Program-made: the position numbers and the translations under genes | NCBI GenBank assembly: GCA_002245135.1 | Contig: NGBS01000312.1 | Coordinates: 62,001 to 126,000 of the forward strand | Reading direction: 5' to 3' | DNA: 64,000 nt | DNA from: Proteromonas lacertae | Taxonomy: Eukaryota > Sar > Bigyra > Opalinata > Proteromonadidae | The notes under the pieces: model-generated | Database searches by the model: none | The model's input: only the letters and a program-made list of their open reading frames with translations | Told to the model about the DNA's origin: nothing | Shown: positions 32,783-44,787 of the stretch, piece by piece | How the letters are laid out: each line of letters begins with the position of its first letter | How positions within the stretch are numbered: the first letter of the stretch is position 1

Positions 32783-34048
32783 TCACAATGGACCAGCTCC
32801 CCAGAGTGAATAAGTTGTAGATGTTGGTGTTGGTGTCGTACTACCAGCAGCAGTATTGGTAGCAGAAGAAGAAGTAGATGAAATATCAGAATCATGTGAA
32901 ATAAAAGTGTTGATAGTTTCTTGATTTTTCATATTTCTCCTTTGTAGATTTCTTAATTTATCAGCAATAGCTTCAGGATGATCAGGTAATAGATGTCTAT
33001 ATTTACATATTTCACCTCTATTCATTCTTTTACAGATACCAGTGTTTAAAAAATCAAAACACAACCTTGCATCAGCAGCTGCAAATGGATTTACCTCTTT
33101 ATCTGGACATTTTCTAAGATTATATTTCTTAATTTCTTCCTGAGATAATTTACCAGAATTAAATCTGTCAATTATTGCTTCTGGATGGTTCTTATTTAAA
33201 TGCCTATATTTACATTTTGGTAATGAACAAACGCCTTTGTTTAAATATTCATAACATAATCTATTCTCTGGTGGAATGTTGTTATTCTTATTCTTCTTAA
33301 TGTTATTAACTAGTATTGATGATGATGATGTTGTTGTTGATGATGATGATGATGATGGTTGAGGTAATGACGATTGTGGAAATGATAGTGACTGAGGTGC
33401 AGGTGGTGGTGTTAATGGTGATTGTTGTGGTTGTTGAGAAAGAGTTAAGTATGTAGGAATAACATCACAAGGAGATGATGACATATATTGTTGTTGTTGT
33501 TGTTGTTGATATAATTGTTGTTGATACATTTGCTGTTGTTGATGATGATACTGAAATTGTTGTTGTTGTTGTTGTTGAAAAACCAATTGAGGTGAATTCA
33601 ATTGAGGTGGTGGTAATTTTACTTGGAACTCTTGTTGATAAGATTGCATTATCTGTTGTTGATATGGTAATTGTAATGTACCAGGTGGTGTAGTTGGTGT
33701 TGATTGACATCCTGATATATTTCTCTGTGAATATGATCTATATTGTTGTTGTTGTTGTTGTATTGTTGGACTACATGATCTTGTGTTTGGTGTACTTGTT
33801 GTTGTTATTTGTTGCCTTTGTTGTTGACTGTTAGAAGGTGTTGTTGTTGTTGTTGTTGTGTATAATAATAATCCATTACTTAACATTGGCTGTGGCATCT
33901 GTTGCTGTTGTTGTTGTTGAGGTATTTGCTGTGGAGATGATTGAAAAACTGGAATATTTGATGGTTGTTGTTGTTGTTGTTGTTGTTGTTGCATTTGCTG
34001 CTGTTGTGGATTATTATTAGAAGTAGCTTGGATAGGTAATTGGGTAAA

Positions 34049-34080
<32 letters not shown>

Positions 34081-34821
34081 TTTGATCAGTAAACTGTGGT
34101 TGAGATGATGAAGACGCATTTAAAAATTCACTATAACTCACTACAGGAAAATCATCAAATTTATATTGTTTAGGATGGTGAGCATGACTACTACGATGTG
34201 ACATTTCTGGTGATGGAGAAGTGGAAGAACTATATCCACTGGGTGTAGTTGGCTCAGATTGAATTCTAATTGGATGATGGATAATATAATCTGATGAAGA
34301 AGAGTTTGATGAATTAGATGATGATCTACGCAAACGGATCTCAGGTACGTGAGGTTGTGGAGGCTGTGAATACATAGATTGATCCCATGATGGAATTGAT
34401 GTACTTATTTGAGATGTATAGCTTGACATTCTATTGTTCTTCATCTTATCAGCTATGGCATCAGGGTGGTTGGGTGGAACATGTCTGTAATGACATATTA
34501 ATCCTTGTTTTTCTCTACTACACTCTTGTTTGTTAAGAAAATCGTAACATAGCTTTGCTCCTGGTGTTGCATGAGGATTTAATTCCATTGCTATATTATA
34601 GAGGATAGAATATATACGTGGAGGATTAATGTTAGAATTTTGTTGTGAAGAGTAATAGACTGGTTGAGAAGGAATACTATTGTACCTATTAAATATAAAT
34701 ACATCTACAAATACATTGATGATGTGTCTATATCAGTATTAACATAAGTTGGTATATATTGAGGCCTGTTATAAATATATAGAGCAGATAAAATATACCA
34801 GTGTTCAGTTTTGTTTATCAT
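32783..34821 (-). CDS. CCCH zinc-finger protein with long Q/N-rich prion-like middle
   Basis: Four exons; the small introns at 34766-34798 (33 nt), 34686-34714 (29) and 34591-34617 (27) place the start at 34821 (MINKTEHWPQYIP); 649 residues. Three CCCH-like fingers: LCYDFLNKQECSREKQ...CHYRH near the N-terminus, LCYEYLNKGVCSLPKCKYRH and LCFDFLNTGICKRMNRGEIC...YRH at the C-terminus. Each is followed by HPEAI or HPDAI helices with a basic tail, suggesting a repeated RNA-binding unit. Between them are about 350 residues of poly-Q, poly-N, Pro and Ser, typical of condensate-forming RNA-binding proteins. A role in mRNA regulation is inferred. Using the first ATG in the large exon (34588) would drop 51 conserved-frame residues. 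Confidence 0.75.
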
Positions 34822-36343
34822 CTGATCTCATCAATTGTTATTTAAGAAATAAATAACAAGATTCAAAAAAAAATAATCGATTTTGAGTTTTTATTGGTTT
34901 ATTCAGTTTTGATGAAACAAACTTAAAATATAGAAATAAATACGATATTATTGTTGGGATAAGTATGCCACAAAGAATGTACGTAAAAAGAATAAACGCA
35001 AACAGGATGATTCTAGCAAAATAGTATTATTGAATAGTATATTAATTATTAACATGTCTAACCATCTACTAACACAAATATTATACATTTATAACTATTA
35101 AAACCTATAATCTTTAAACTACCCAAAACAAATAATTAACCCTTTTTTTCAATATTGCGTCAATATCATCAACTGATACATATGCATAATTATAAGGTTA
35201 TATAAAATTTTGTTGTTACATAGTTCAACTATTTCTAAATACTGATTAATTTCAATTATTATGATTATAATCTCTTGCCCCAACAACAGTCATACTCCAA
35301 AATGTCAATATCTTATTCACTTGAACATTATATACACAAATTTGACTATTTTAGAAATCTAAAATGTGTAACTGACGTTAATATTAGTCTATTAAATTCA
35401 TAATATGCTGAATATATGAAGACGTTACTCATAAGTAGTGATATACGATATAAATTTGTTGTGTAGTCTATCGAACAAAGACTATCTTCTAATGTTGTAG
35501 GTTAAAAAACAGTTCATACTCATCTATTCATTGTGATAATTATAATGTTTGTTTTTCTTCACAGAATACAGAATTATATAAAGATAATGTGCACATCTAA
35601 CTGAACTAGCTTAAAAACCGCCATAAATCCATGAAAAAATAAATCATATATTTATAAACCAATATAAACTACAAATGAGCACATTTAGCTAATATTTGGA
35701 TGATTTTATCTTCTTTGAAATTATAACCATTTTAGAGGATATATTAATATCTAATAGTGAGTCTAGCCACAATATAATCAATTAATAAGTATAATATAAA
35801 AAACTAACGTTTTTTAAGAATTTTGTCACTATTCCTACAAAACAATGAATTCCAAGGATATTAGTGATTAGCATTTAGCATAATTTTGTATATTCTATAT
35901 ATGAACATATACAAATTCCATAAGTTTATTATGATTAATGCTACATGAGACAGCAGGCCTCTTTATATTAATGAGATCAGTCCATTAAAATTAAGGTAAT
36001 TGCTGCTTAGTAATATTCAAACCTTAAAATGTCTTAATCAACATATATGATTTTTATTTAAATAAGTAATTATTTTTACAATCACAAGGTCAAATCTACC
36101 ACTATTATAAAAGCATTTATCAATTTTCTTAACAACTCAAATACTTCACCACCTTTGCTATCTGCCAAGAAAATATATATTTAAATCATATATTTATGTA
36201 TAATACCATTTAAATTAGCATGACTGTATTAAATAAATTATAAATGATTTTTTATTTCTATTTTGCTCAAACAAATATCAAGTCTGAATTTGAATAGAAT
36301 TAATTTTTGAACTTGATCATCAACAGAAAACATTTTCATTTGT
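34822..36343. other. Long AT-rich interval without a recognisable gene
   Basis: About 1.5 kb between the divergent CCCH and GT15 genes. Open frames are all short, no tRNA is visible, and I could not match segments to spliceosomal RNAs, rRNA or SRP RNA. The sequence is a mix of short A/T words with a few slightly less AT-rich patches (for example around 35940-35990). It is much longer than other divergent spacers here (20-100 bp), so it could hold regulatory DNA or unknown non-coding RNA. Confidence 0.5.
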
Positions 36344-37384
36344 ATGATATATAATGAACAGCAAAGAATTCAAATAAAAAATCCTAGTGTAATGAGAAAA
36401 ACATCTTTAATTCTTTTTTTTGTGTTTATAGTTATAACTATAGTCACATTCTTGGGAATAACGAATTTTACAAAGCAAGCAATGAAATCAAACAGAAATT
36501 TGTTACATAAGATTTATCTTGATTCAACAAAATCATATAGTTTATATCCATCCTTAAGAAGTGCATTGAAAAGAGCAGAAAAACATCCTGAATTAATGAA
36601 AGTAGATGAAAATATATCAAGTTGTGTTAGAGATAAAAATGCTGTTGTTTCATTATTAGAACTGAAAGATTTAAATACATTTTTATCAAAGAATTATGAC
36701 TTTTTAAGTCGTAAATATCAAGATCGAATAATAATATTCACAACAGAAACTAATGACAAAATCGAACAATACAAAGATATTGAATATGAATTAGTTGATA
36801 TTAAAGAAATCTTCAATTCTTATCCAATTGAATTTGACAGTGAGAATAGTACAACAGTATGGAGTAAAAGAAGTAAATGGAGTTATCATCATATGATTCG
36901 ATTTTTCTTTAAAGATGTATTTATTCATAAATCTATGTGTAATATAAACTATATGTTAAGATTAGACAGTGATTCAATACTAAAAATCAGTGAAAATCCA
37001 TTTTTGAGAATGAAAAATGAAAAAGTATACATGTATAACCGTGAGTTTTATGATTTACCATTTGTAGTAGTTGGTTTAAAACAATTTATAAAAGATTATA
37101 TAAGAATGAATAAGATGAGGATCAGAAATAATAAAAGATGGGGAAGTGCATTCAGAGGTGAATCAGTTTGTGCTTTTTATAATAATTTTGAAATTTCAAA
37201 AATATCATTTTTTATTAATCCTGAAGTTCAGAGATTGATAAATATAATTGATTTGAGTCATGAAATATTCGTTCATCGATGGGGAGATGCTACTTTAAGA
37301 TATTTAATTATTGCAATATTCTGTGAAGAGAAGTATTTGATTAATATTCCAGATGAATGGGATTATTATCATCCTTGGGAATGA
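36344..37384 (+). CDS. GT15 (KRE2/MNT1) alpha-1,2-mannosyltransferase-like protein
   Basis: An intronless 346-residue type II membrane protein; anchor at about residues 20-43 (TSLILFFVFIVITIVTFLGI). GT15 order is visible: NAVVSLLELKDL near the start (the NA-L-R-L box), YHHMIRFFFKDVFIHKSM, YMLRLDSDSILKI (metal/donor motif), CAFYNNFEISKISFF (CxFWSNFEI box) and FVHRWGDATLRYLI. GT15 enzymes extend mannose chains in the Golgi; the family is best known from fungi, with scattered protist members. The tyrosine-rich fungal nucleophile region is only partly kept. Enzyme class good, linkage inferred. Confidence 0.8.
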   Translation: MIYNEQQRIQIKNPSVMRKTSLILFFVFIVITIVTFLGITNFTKQAMKSNRNLLHKIYLDSTKSYSLYPSLRSALKRAEKHPELMKVDENISSCVRDKNAVVSLLELKDLNTFLSKNYDFLSRKYQDRIIIFTTETNDKIEQYKDIEYELVDIKEIFNSYPIEFDSENSTTVWSKRSKWSYHHMIRFFFKDVFIHKSMCNINYMLRLDSDSILKISENPFLRMKNEKVYMYNREFYDLPFVVVGLKQFIKDYIRMNKMRIRNNKRWGSAFRGESVCAFYNNFEISKISFFINPEVQRLINIIDLSHEIFVHRWGDATLRYLIIAIFCEEKYLINIPDEWDYYHPWE

Positions 37385-37489
37385 AATATTATTCTATTAA
37401 ATTAATATTTATTCTTTTTTTTGTTATTTTTTATTTTACCAAATATAATAGAAAAATAGAGAATATAACTATATTGAATAATAATCATT

Positions 37490-40475
37490 TTAAAATAATA
37501 ATATAGATAATGTCATTATCAATAACAAACAAGAAATACTTATTCTCATTGATATATCTTCATATATTCCACTACTTCCTTTACTAATTAATACTCCATA
37601 TTTTTCATTTATCTTATTTCCACTAGAATTGTATAAATATACTTCACTATTTTCTACTGTTCCATTTCCAATAAAGGTTGATTCTAATTCTAATTTCGAT
37701 ACATTAAACACTTTTGTTATATTTGACTTACTAAAATCACAATTATTCTCTAACCAATCAATTGATATAAAGGAATCTTTGGGAATTCCTATACAATTCA
37801 AATCGTCTATTTCATCTACACTTCCTTCAATATCACTGAAGTAACCACAATTCTTTAAATCAAGAACATTTTCAGTTGTATAAATAGTGTAATTACTTTT
37901 ATCATCTTTTGTTGATTTTATACTTATTTGTTTTTGATTATTTCGATAGAATATACTGCTTGTTGAATAGATGTAATATTCTTTATCATCTTCACTAACT
38001 GTATGTTTTATTACTAAATCATTAGGAATTGAATTACCTTCAAAATCAACTACTTCTTCATCTGTTTTACAGATTTTACCTTCTTTATATTCTTCTAATT
38101 TCTTCTTTATTTCTGATAATTTCTTCTCTGTTGTTTCACTTAAGATTGTTAATACAGTTGAATCATCAATTTTAGCACTTGGACTATCACCATTTGTATA
38201 TTTGATAACTATTTCTGTAACTATTTTAAATATATTAAATCATATAATATTATACATTCTGTTGATTTACATAATCCAGTTGGAGATGTTGTTGGACATT
38301 TTATTAAACCATTTCCTTCACATTTTCCACTCAAATCTGCTTTATACGTAAATGCATATTTACTTCCTGTAGCTTTACCAGTTGATGGTTCTGGTGTTTT
38401 TTCTACTTCATATACTAAAAATTCACCTTCTTTCTCTTTCACTGCTAAATTATCACTTATATATACTGTTATATCTTTATCTATTTTATAAGTCATTATT
38501 GTACCAGGTGGAACTACAACTGTATCTACTGGTGTTGTTTTACATTCTGTATGTCCTAATATTCCATTAAAAATCTCTTCAGTTGATGATTTAATTTCAT
38601 AATCAGTAAGTTGAGTTGATGTATAAGAATTTGTTGTTTCTTTTGTTATTGTTATAGGAGTAGTTGGTTTTGTAACATCACATGGAGCTGTTGTAGCACT
38701 TGTACATGATGTCCATTTATTATCAGTACATTTTCCACTTTTAGTATAATCTATATTTCCAATTGTATATTGACTTCCTGATGATAAATATGTCTTTTCT
38801 ACTTCATATACTAATGTTACACCATCTGAAGTTGTTTTAATGTAATTCTTATCAGATATATAAATAACATCAGATCCTGTTTTGGTTGCTTTTAAATAAC
38901 TTCCTCTTGGAATTCTTTTCTTTTTATCACATACAGCAGTTCCATAATTACCCATTATATTTTTGATTAATCCTTCATCATCTGCTGCAGCAACAGTTGC
39001 TGTATAATCAACATCACCAACTTTAGCAGCAATTATATTATCTGCCTTATATGTTATTACAATTGTTTTTCCTTTTAAAGCAGGAACAATTGTATCTTCA
39101 CAAACATCTGTTGTTGAAATAGCATCACCTGTTTTACATAATACTGATTGTTTAACAAATGAATCTGTTGTAGGAATGTCTTTATCATTTGCAGTTGGAA
39201 TATTAGAATCTCGACAAAAACCAGATTTCTCAACATTCATTTCACCAACTGTTATGGTTTGTACATCACCTACAACTGATGATGTTGAAGTATATACTCT
39301 TACATGATCTTCACTATCAATTACTAATACATTCACTTTATTTGATGAATCTGGTGTTGTTACATAAATTGTTGGATTAGCAGCATTTGTATTTGTTAAT
39401 TTTGTATTTTTAATTAAACAATTGTTATGACTTAATATTTTATCAAAATCCTCTTTAGTTGATGATGTAATGTCATAATCAGTAATTCCAGCATAAGTAC
39501 TACCATCAAATGTTAGTGTTATTGCAGATACTGGTGTATCAGTACATGGAGATGTTGTAGCATCTGTACATGATGTCCATACATTACTATCACACTTTCC
39601 ACTTACTTCATGTGCTATATCTCCAATTGTATATTGACTACCTGATGATAAATATTCTTTCTTTGTTATTGGATATATCAAAGTTACACCATCTGAAGTT
39701 GTTTTTATGTAATTCTTATCAGATATATAAATTGTTTCATCTGACTTATCTGTTTTGGTTGCTTTTAAATAACTTCCTCTTGGAATTCTTTTCTTTTTAT
39801 CACATACAGCAATTCCATAATCACCTAATATGTTGTTAATTAATGTTTTATCATCTGTTTCACTACCAGTTAATACTGAACCTGTATAATCAATTTCACC
39901 AACTTTAACTGTTTCAATTGTATTACCACTACCATATGTTATATCAATATTTCCAGGTTCTAGTAAATCATAAAATTAATAAATATACTATTATCATCAC
40001 TACATACATTATCAGCTCCTATTTTATCACCACTACCAGGACATAATACTGTCTGTGTAACAAATGCATCTGTTGTAGGAATTTCTTTATCTTTTGCAGT
40101 TGGAATATCAGAATCTCGACAAAAACCAGATTTAGACTTGTCCATATCACCAATTGTCACTTTTAAAGGATTTTCAGCTACATCAACTTTAGCATCATAT
40201 ACTCTTACATGATCTGCAGTATCTACAACTAATACTTTCACAGCTCCGCCATCAGCAGTTGCTTTTGTGACATAAATATCAGGCTTGCCTGTCTGAGTTA
40301 GTTTTATCATTCCTAATGTGTCAACTCCTTCTAAACCTAGATTAAACTAAATCACTCAAAAACTATACTTCTCAAGTGTGTTTTAGCAGCATTAACATCA
40401 CCCACAACTAATAATACTATTAAATAAATAAATATTCATTCTTATACTCAAAACTATCAATGCAAAAATTTTCAT
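37490..40475 (-). CDS. Repetitive secreted surface protein, probably GPI-anchored
   Basis: Five exons, introns of about 31, 32, 29 and 35 nt; 952 residues. Signal peptide MKIFALIVLILLVVGDVNAA, where the first intron falls inside the signal sequence. The body has two long imperfect repeats of roughly 290 residues: YLSSGSQYTIG...SGKC, CDKKKRIPRGSYLKATKT, IYISDKNYIKTTSDGVTL, and KSGFCRDS-IPTA, with threonine-rich and paired-cysteine segments. The ending SSGIYEDISMRIS followed by a hydrophobic tail (CLLLIMTLSILLF) with nothing after it fits GPI attachment. The DNA repeats have a period of about 870-900 bp. Function unknown; a cell-surface coat protein is likely. Confidence 0.65.
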
Positions 40476-40996
40476 CTCACTTCGATTCTATTGGACTATT
40501 TTATCAACCAATAAAACTGTTTCTGTTTTTTTCACTCTCTCTTCAACTTACATTTATTTTCACTCTTTAAACAAATTTTATTGTATATCTATTGCATATA
40601 TCTTATATTCACTATTCTATCAATGCCTAAAACAACAAATACCTCATCTAACTGATTTCTTTTCTAGAATGGTCATTTGGTTATAAAATTAAATATTTTT
40701 ATGTACTACACATACTAGAACACTTATAGAGTAGTTGTCTTCAAAATCAATGTCAGAATTTGAACATCTCATACAATATTTCACAACATACTCTATTATT
40801 TCATATCTTACACATATATTGGTAGTAACAACTATAAAACTGTTTCAGTCATTCAAAATTCTCTTACTTTTCACTTCTTCTCTTACAATCTTCTAAATCA
40901 ACAACATTTTAACATTATAAACTCTTCTATTACATCTATCAATCATCCATTCTTCACTTATTAAGAATTTTCGAGAATGGCTTGGCTTGTTTCAAA
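40476..40996. other. Divergent spacer between surface protein and SOD
   Basis: About 520 bp of AT-rich sequence between two divergent secreted-protein genes. No coding potential, tRNA or repeat is evident. It is long for a divergent spacer in this window and likely holds both promoters. Short C-rich, T-rich runs (for example TTCACTCTCTCTTC near 40530) are present. Confidence 0.45.
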
Positions 40997-41852
40997 ATGA
41001 ATATTTTATTACTTTTGCTGTTTTCTCAATTAATATATTGCCAAAATATTCGTTTACCACAATTTGTATCATATGTTGATATAATCTTTATAATAGCCTC
41101 ATGATTATGATTATTTGACTCCTCATTTAAGTTCCCAAACAATAGAAAATCATTATAATAGTATAAAAGATATTTATGAAATATGTATAGTTTATGAAGC
41201 ATCGTTAACTGATGAATTGAATATTCTCTTATCAAAAATGAGAAAAGACAGTGAAATGAAGCCTTTGGTGAAAAAAGGAATAGATTATATGTTAGAGAAT
41301 TTGAAAGAGATAAAAAGTATGATATAATGTTTGTTTATACTATTGTTAATAAGTGAATATCGAAATTCAGTTCGTTATTTTGGTGGTTCATATATCAATC
41401 ATGAATTTATGTGGGAAATATTAGATCATAGTCATAATGAAATAAGTGAAGAATTGATTAATGCAATAACATCGAATTTTGGTAATTATGATGGTTTATT
41501 AAAAGAAATATCAAACAAAACAAATTCATTACATGGTTCAGGATGGATTTGGTTATGTTTGAGATATAATAATACTCTAAGTATAGAGTTATTACGAAAT
41601 GAAGATCATCCCACAATGTTTGGTTATAGACCAATATTTGGAATAGATTTATGGGAACATGCTTATTTCAACGATTATCCAATGAAACGAGGTGAATATA
41701 TCTCCAACTATTTAGACTGTATAGACTGGGAAGCTGTAGATGTAAAATATAAAGAAGCAAAAGATTATATCAATAATCATGTAGAGGAATATCAAAAGAA
41801 GGTAAAAGATAAATATTATGAAAATATTGGAAGATATGAAGAAGAATTATAA
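40997..41852 (+). CDS. Secreted Fe/Mn superoxide dismutase
   Basis: Three exons with introns at 41066-41096 (31 nt) and 41317-41370 (54 nt); 256 residues. An N-terminal signal peptide (MNILLLLLFSQLIYC) precedes the SOD domain, unusual for this usually mitochondrial or cytosolic enzyme. The four metal ligands are all in place: His in LTPHLSSQTIENH, His in YINHEFMWEIL, Asp and His in IDLWEHAYFNDYP. LHGSGWIWLC and the W of IDWEAV are also kept. The family removes superoxide. The second intron's acceptor choice (CAG at 41370) is supported by restoring RYFGGSYINHEF. The C-terminus has about 40 extra charged residues. Iron versus manganese cannot be decided by eye. Confidence 0.88.
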
Positions 41853-41933
41853 AACAATAATGAAATTATATATATAAAATTAAATAGAATAAACTTATTA
41901 TTATTATTATTATAACATTTGATTATTTTGATT

Positions 41934-43909
41934 TTATGATCTAATTGTGTTTGATGGACATGGTTCTAATTGTTTATCAATACAATGAACTTGTTTAAAT
42001 CGATGATAGCCATCAGGACCATCAGCATAATGATCAATATCAACTTCTAATCTTTCATTTGTTCCTTCAGGGCAATACACCTTATCTTTCATTGCTGAGT
42101 TTAAAGCACATGGTTCTTGTGTAGAAATAATAGATCCAACTGGACAATAATAACCAGGTTCACATAATCCTTGACAATCTTTCGTTGATGATCCTATTAT
42201 ATTACTAAATGTTCCAGAAGGACATGGAATTGGATCAGATGTGTTAAGAGGACAATAATGACCTAATGGACACAAGCCTGAACAAGTCTTTTCAGTTAAA
42301 TTATTTGCATTTCCATAATAACCAGGTGGACAAGGTCTTTTTACACCTTTTTCACAATAATAACCTTCTGGACATTCATTAATATCATAATTTAAATCAG
42401 TTGGAAAATCAATTAATTTATCATTTTCGTCTTTCTCATCATCATCATTATATATATTAATACCATAATTACCTGAAGGTATTTCAATTCTATCACCAGA
42501 TGCTTCAGGACAATAATAACCAGATTCACCACATCTTATAGGAATCGCAGTACCATAAGGACAGTAATACCCTTTTGGACAAATATCAGTACAGCTTGAA
42601 TCAGTCAAACCACTCGAATTACCAAACCTACCAAGTGGACAAGGGAATCTTCTACCATTCATACAGAAATAACCTGGTTCACATTGTAATTGATCAGTAT
42701 GAGTGTATATTGTTTTACCACCCATTGCATAATATCCAATATCAGGAATAAGTGATTTATTTGTATCTATAATAATAATAATATAAAATATTGATATTAT
42801 ATTTTGTTATATATATATATATATATACTTTCTGGACAATATTTAATATCAACATAATTAGCATGCTCAGTACATTCATAAATTTGATCATGAGGATTGG
42901 AAGTTGGACAAACATAACCAGCTGGACATATAATTAAAGTACATTCACTACTACCACAAATATCACTACATTTAATTGATGTAAAACGGTTGTTGTATTC
43001 TTCATCTAATGTACCACCTGTACAAGTACCCTAAATCAATAAAATCAATAGAATTAAAATATATTATAATATACACATTGAGTTGAATTAGAACCAGGAA
43101 CTGTTCCTTGATTTCCAATACATTTCTCTTTACATTCTGAAGATCCTTCAATATCTGTATATGTACCTGATGGACAGGGTATTGGATCTATTGTTCTAAT
43201 TGGACAGTAATACCCAACTGGACATAAACCTGAGCAAGATGAAGTATTGAGAGATTGAGTGTTTCCATACGTACCTGCTGGACATGGGAACTTTTCTCCA
43301 TTTGTACAATAATATCCTGGAGGACAGGGGTATGAAACGCTGTGTAAATTGTCTAATTTAGAATCTTCAATATTATCATCTTCAAATGTCTTTAGTGTTG
43401 TAGTATAATATCCTTCTTGTGCTAATATTACAGAATCTGAACCTTCTGGACAATAATACCTCACTGGACCACATTCATATGCTTTTGAATTTGTTGAACC
43501 TGCTGGACAGTAATAACCAGGTGTACATTTACCAGAACATTCCGCTGATCCAAGTCCAACACTTGAACCAAATGTACCACCAGGACAAGGTATTTCTCTA
43601 TAACTCACACTTCCTTCTGGACAATAATATCCTTTGGAACATAGTCCACTACAATCTGGAGTCTTTAATCCTAATCCTGTACCTGGTCTACCAGCTGGAC
43701 AAGCAGTTCTATTCTAGAAATTTATAATTATTGAATAATAATACCTCACCATCTGCACAATAGTATCCTAATGGACAGATATCACATAAACTAGTCTCAT
43801 TTAAATAATATCCACGCTCACAAGTTTTTGCTAGATCAAATAGATATTTTCAGAAAATACCTTCTGCAACTGCTAGAACAATCAATAAATATATTAAATA
43901 TTGGTTCAT
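41934..43909 (-). CDS. Secreted cysteine-rich GCC-repeat protein
   Basis: Five exons; introns of 30, 31, 44 and 62 nt (the last, 42767-42828, is TA and ATT repeat). It begins with a signal peptide (MNQYLIYLLIVLAVAEG). The rest is about a dozen copies of a motif like CPxGxYGNxxxLxxxxCxGxC followed by PxGYYCPxGT, characteristic of the GCC2/GCC3 (ephrin-receptor-like) repeats found in ciliate, oomycete and other protist surface proteins. Cysteine spacing is regular, implying disulphide-bonded rods. No transmembrane tail is visible; it is probably secreted or part of a cell coat. It is intact in frame throughout. Confidence 0.7.
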
Positions 43910-44006
43910 TATAAATTAATATTGTCTGGCTGCTTCAAAAAAATAAATATACGTTGATGAATTGGCTTGATGTTATTTGTGTCCTTCCATAATAAACATT
44001 AAAATA

Positions 44007-44688
44007 TTAAATATCAGTTGAATTATGAAATTTAAACCTTGAAACAAACTTCTTTTTCTTTGGTACAATACTAAACTCTGGTGGTCTTTCAGCTACTTCT
44101 CCAAATTTCACCTGATCTTTATTTTTAAACAACATCTTATCGACAACATCAATTTCTTTTGTCTTTTTCGATTTTTCATGTTTCTTTTTCAAAAATTCTT
44201 TTTTCTTTTGAAATACTTTCTTTTTACTTTTACTTTCCTCTATTACAATTTGGTGTTGTTCTATCCTATTACGCCTTTTAAATTCTGCAAAACTTTCACC
44301 TTCTTTTCTGCCACTCTAATTATTTATCATATATAAACAATATAAATATATACAGTTGTTTGATTTAGTATTTTTTGTTTTGCTGCTTCTTGTAATTTTT
44401 CTAATTTTGTTTGTATCTATTCATTTATATATATATACATTAACGTATTAAAAAGCATACTTTTGGCTGTTTAATAAAAAGATGTTTTAGTTTATCTGGA
44501 ATTTTGTTTATATCAAATCTATCTAAACAATGATGAAAATTAATACGTCCCTGATGTTTTTCGGAGTTATTTCGTTTTTGTCCGGGTGCATCGTCGTGAT
44601 TCTTATCAACTTTATGTATTCCCTTTAAATTCTGTTTAGAAAAAGGATCTATTGCTTTAATTTTCTTTTTACAAGCTACACGACCCAT
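44007..44688 (-). CDS. CCDC137: CCDC137-like nucleolar basic protein
   Basis: Three exons, introns of 44 nt (ending at about 44416) and 38 nt; 199 residues. Very basic. Start MGRVACKKKIKAIDPFSK. Middle helix IQTKLEKLQEAAKQKILNQT, then the conserved GRKEGESFAEFKRRNR, lysine-rich coiled coil, and the C-terminal box KDQVKFGEVAERPPEFSIVP, which closely matches the DTVKFGEVxxxPPEL ending of human CCDC137. The human protein is nucleolar and little characterised. The gene lies 100 bp from the divergent gene at 44788, and the spacer contains ATCAAGCTTA at about 44714. Confidence 0.7.
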
Positions 44689-44787
44689 AATTCACAAAAA
44701 TAATGTCAAACTGAATCAAGCTTATTTATTTTTTTTTCTTTTATAATTCAAAGTCTGCTTAATAAAATATCAAATTAAAACTATATT

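Noticed and set aside
33465-34119. Open frames in other phases over the Q/N-rich part of the CCCH gene, rich in Val/Ile/Leu or Thr.
   Set aside because: They are shadows of CAA and AAT repeats read in other phases or on the other strand.
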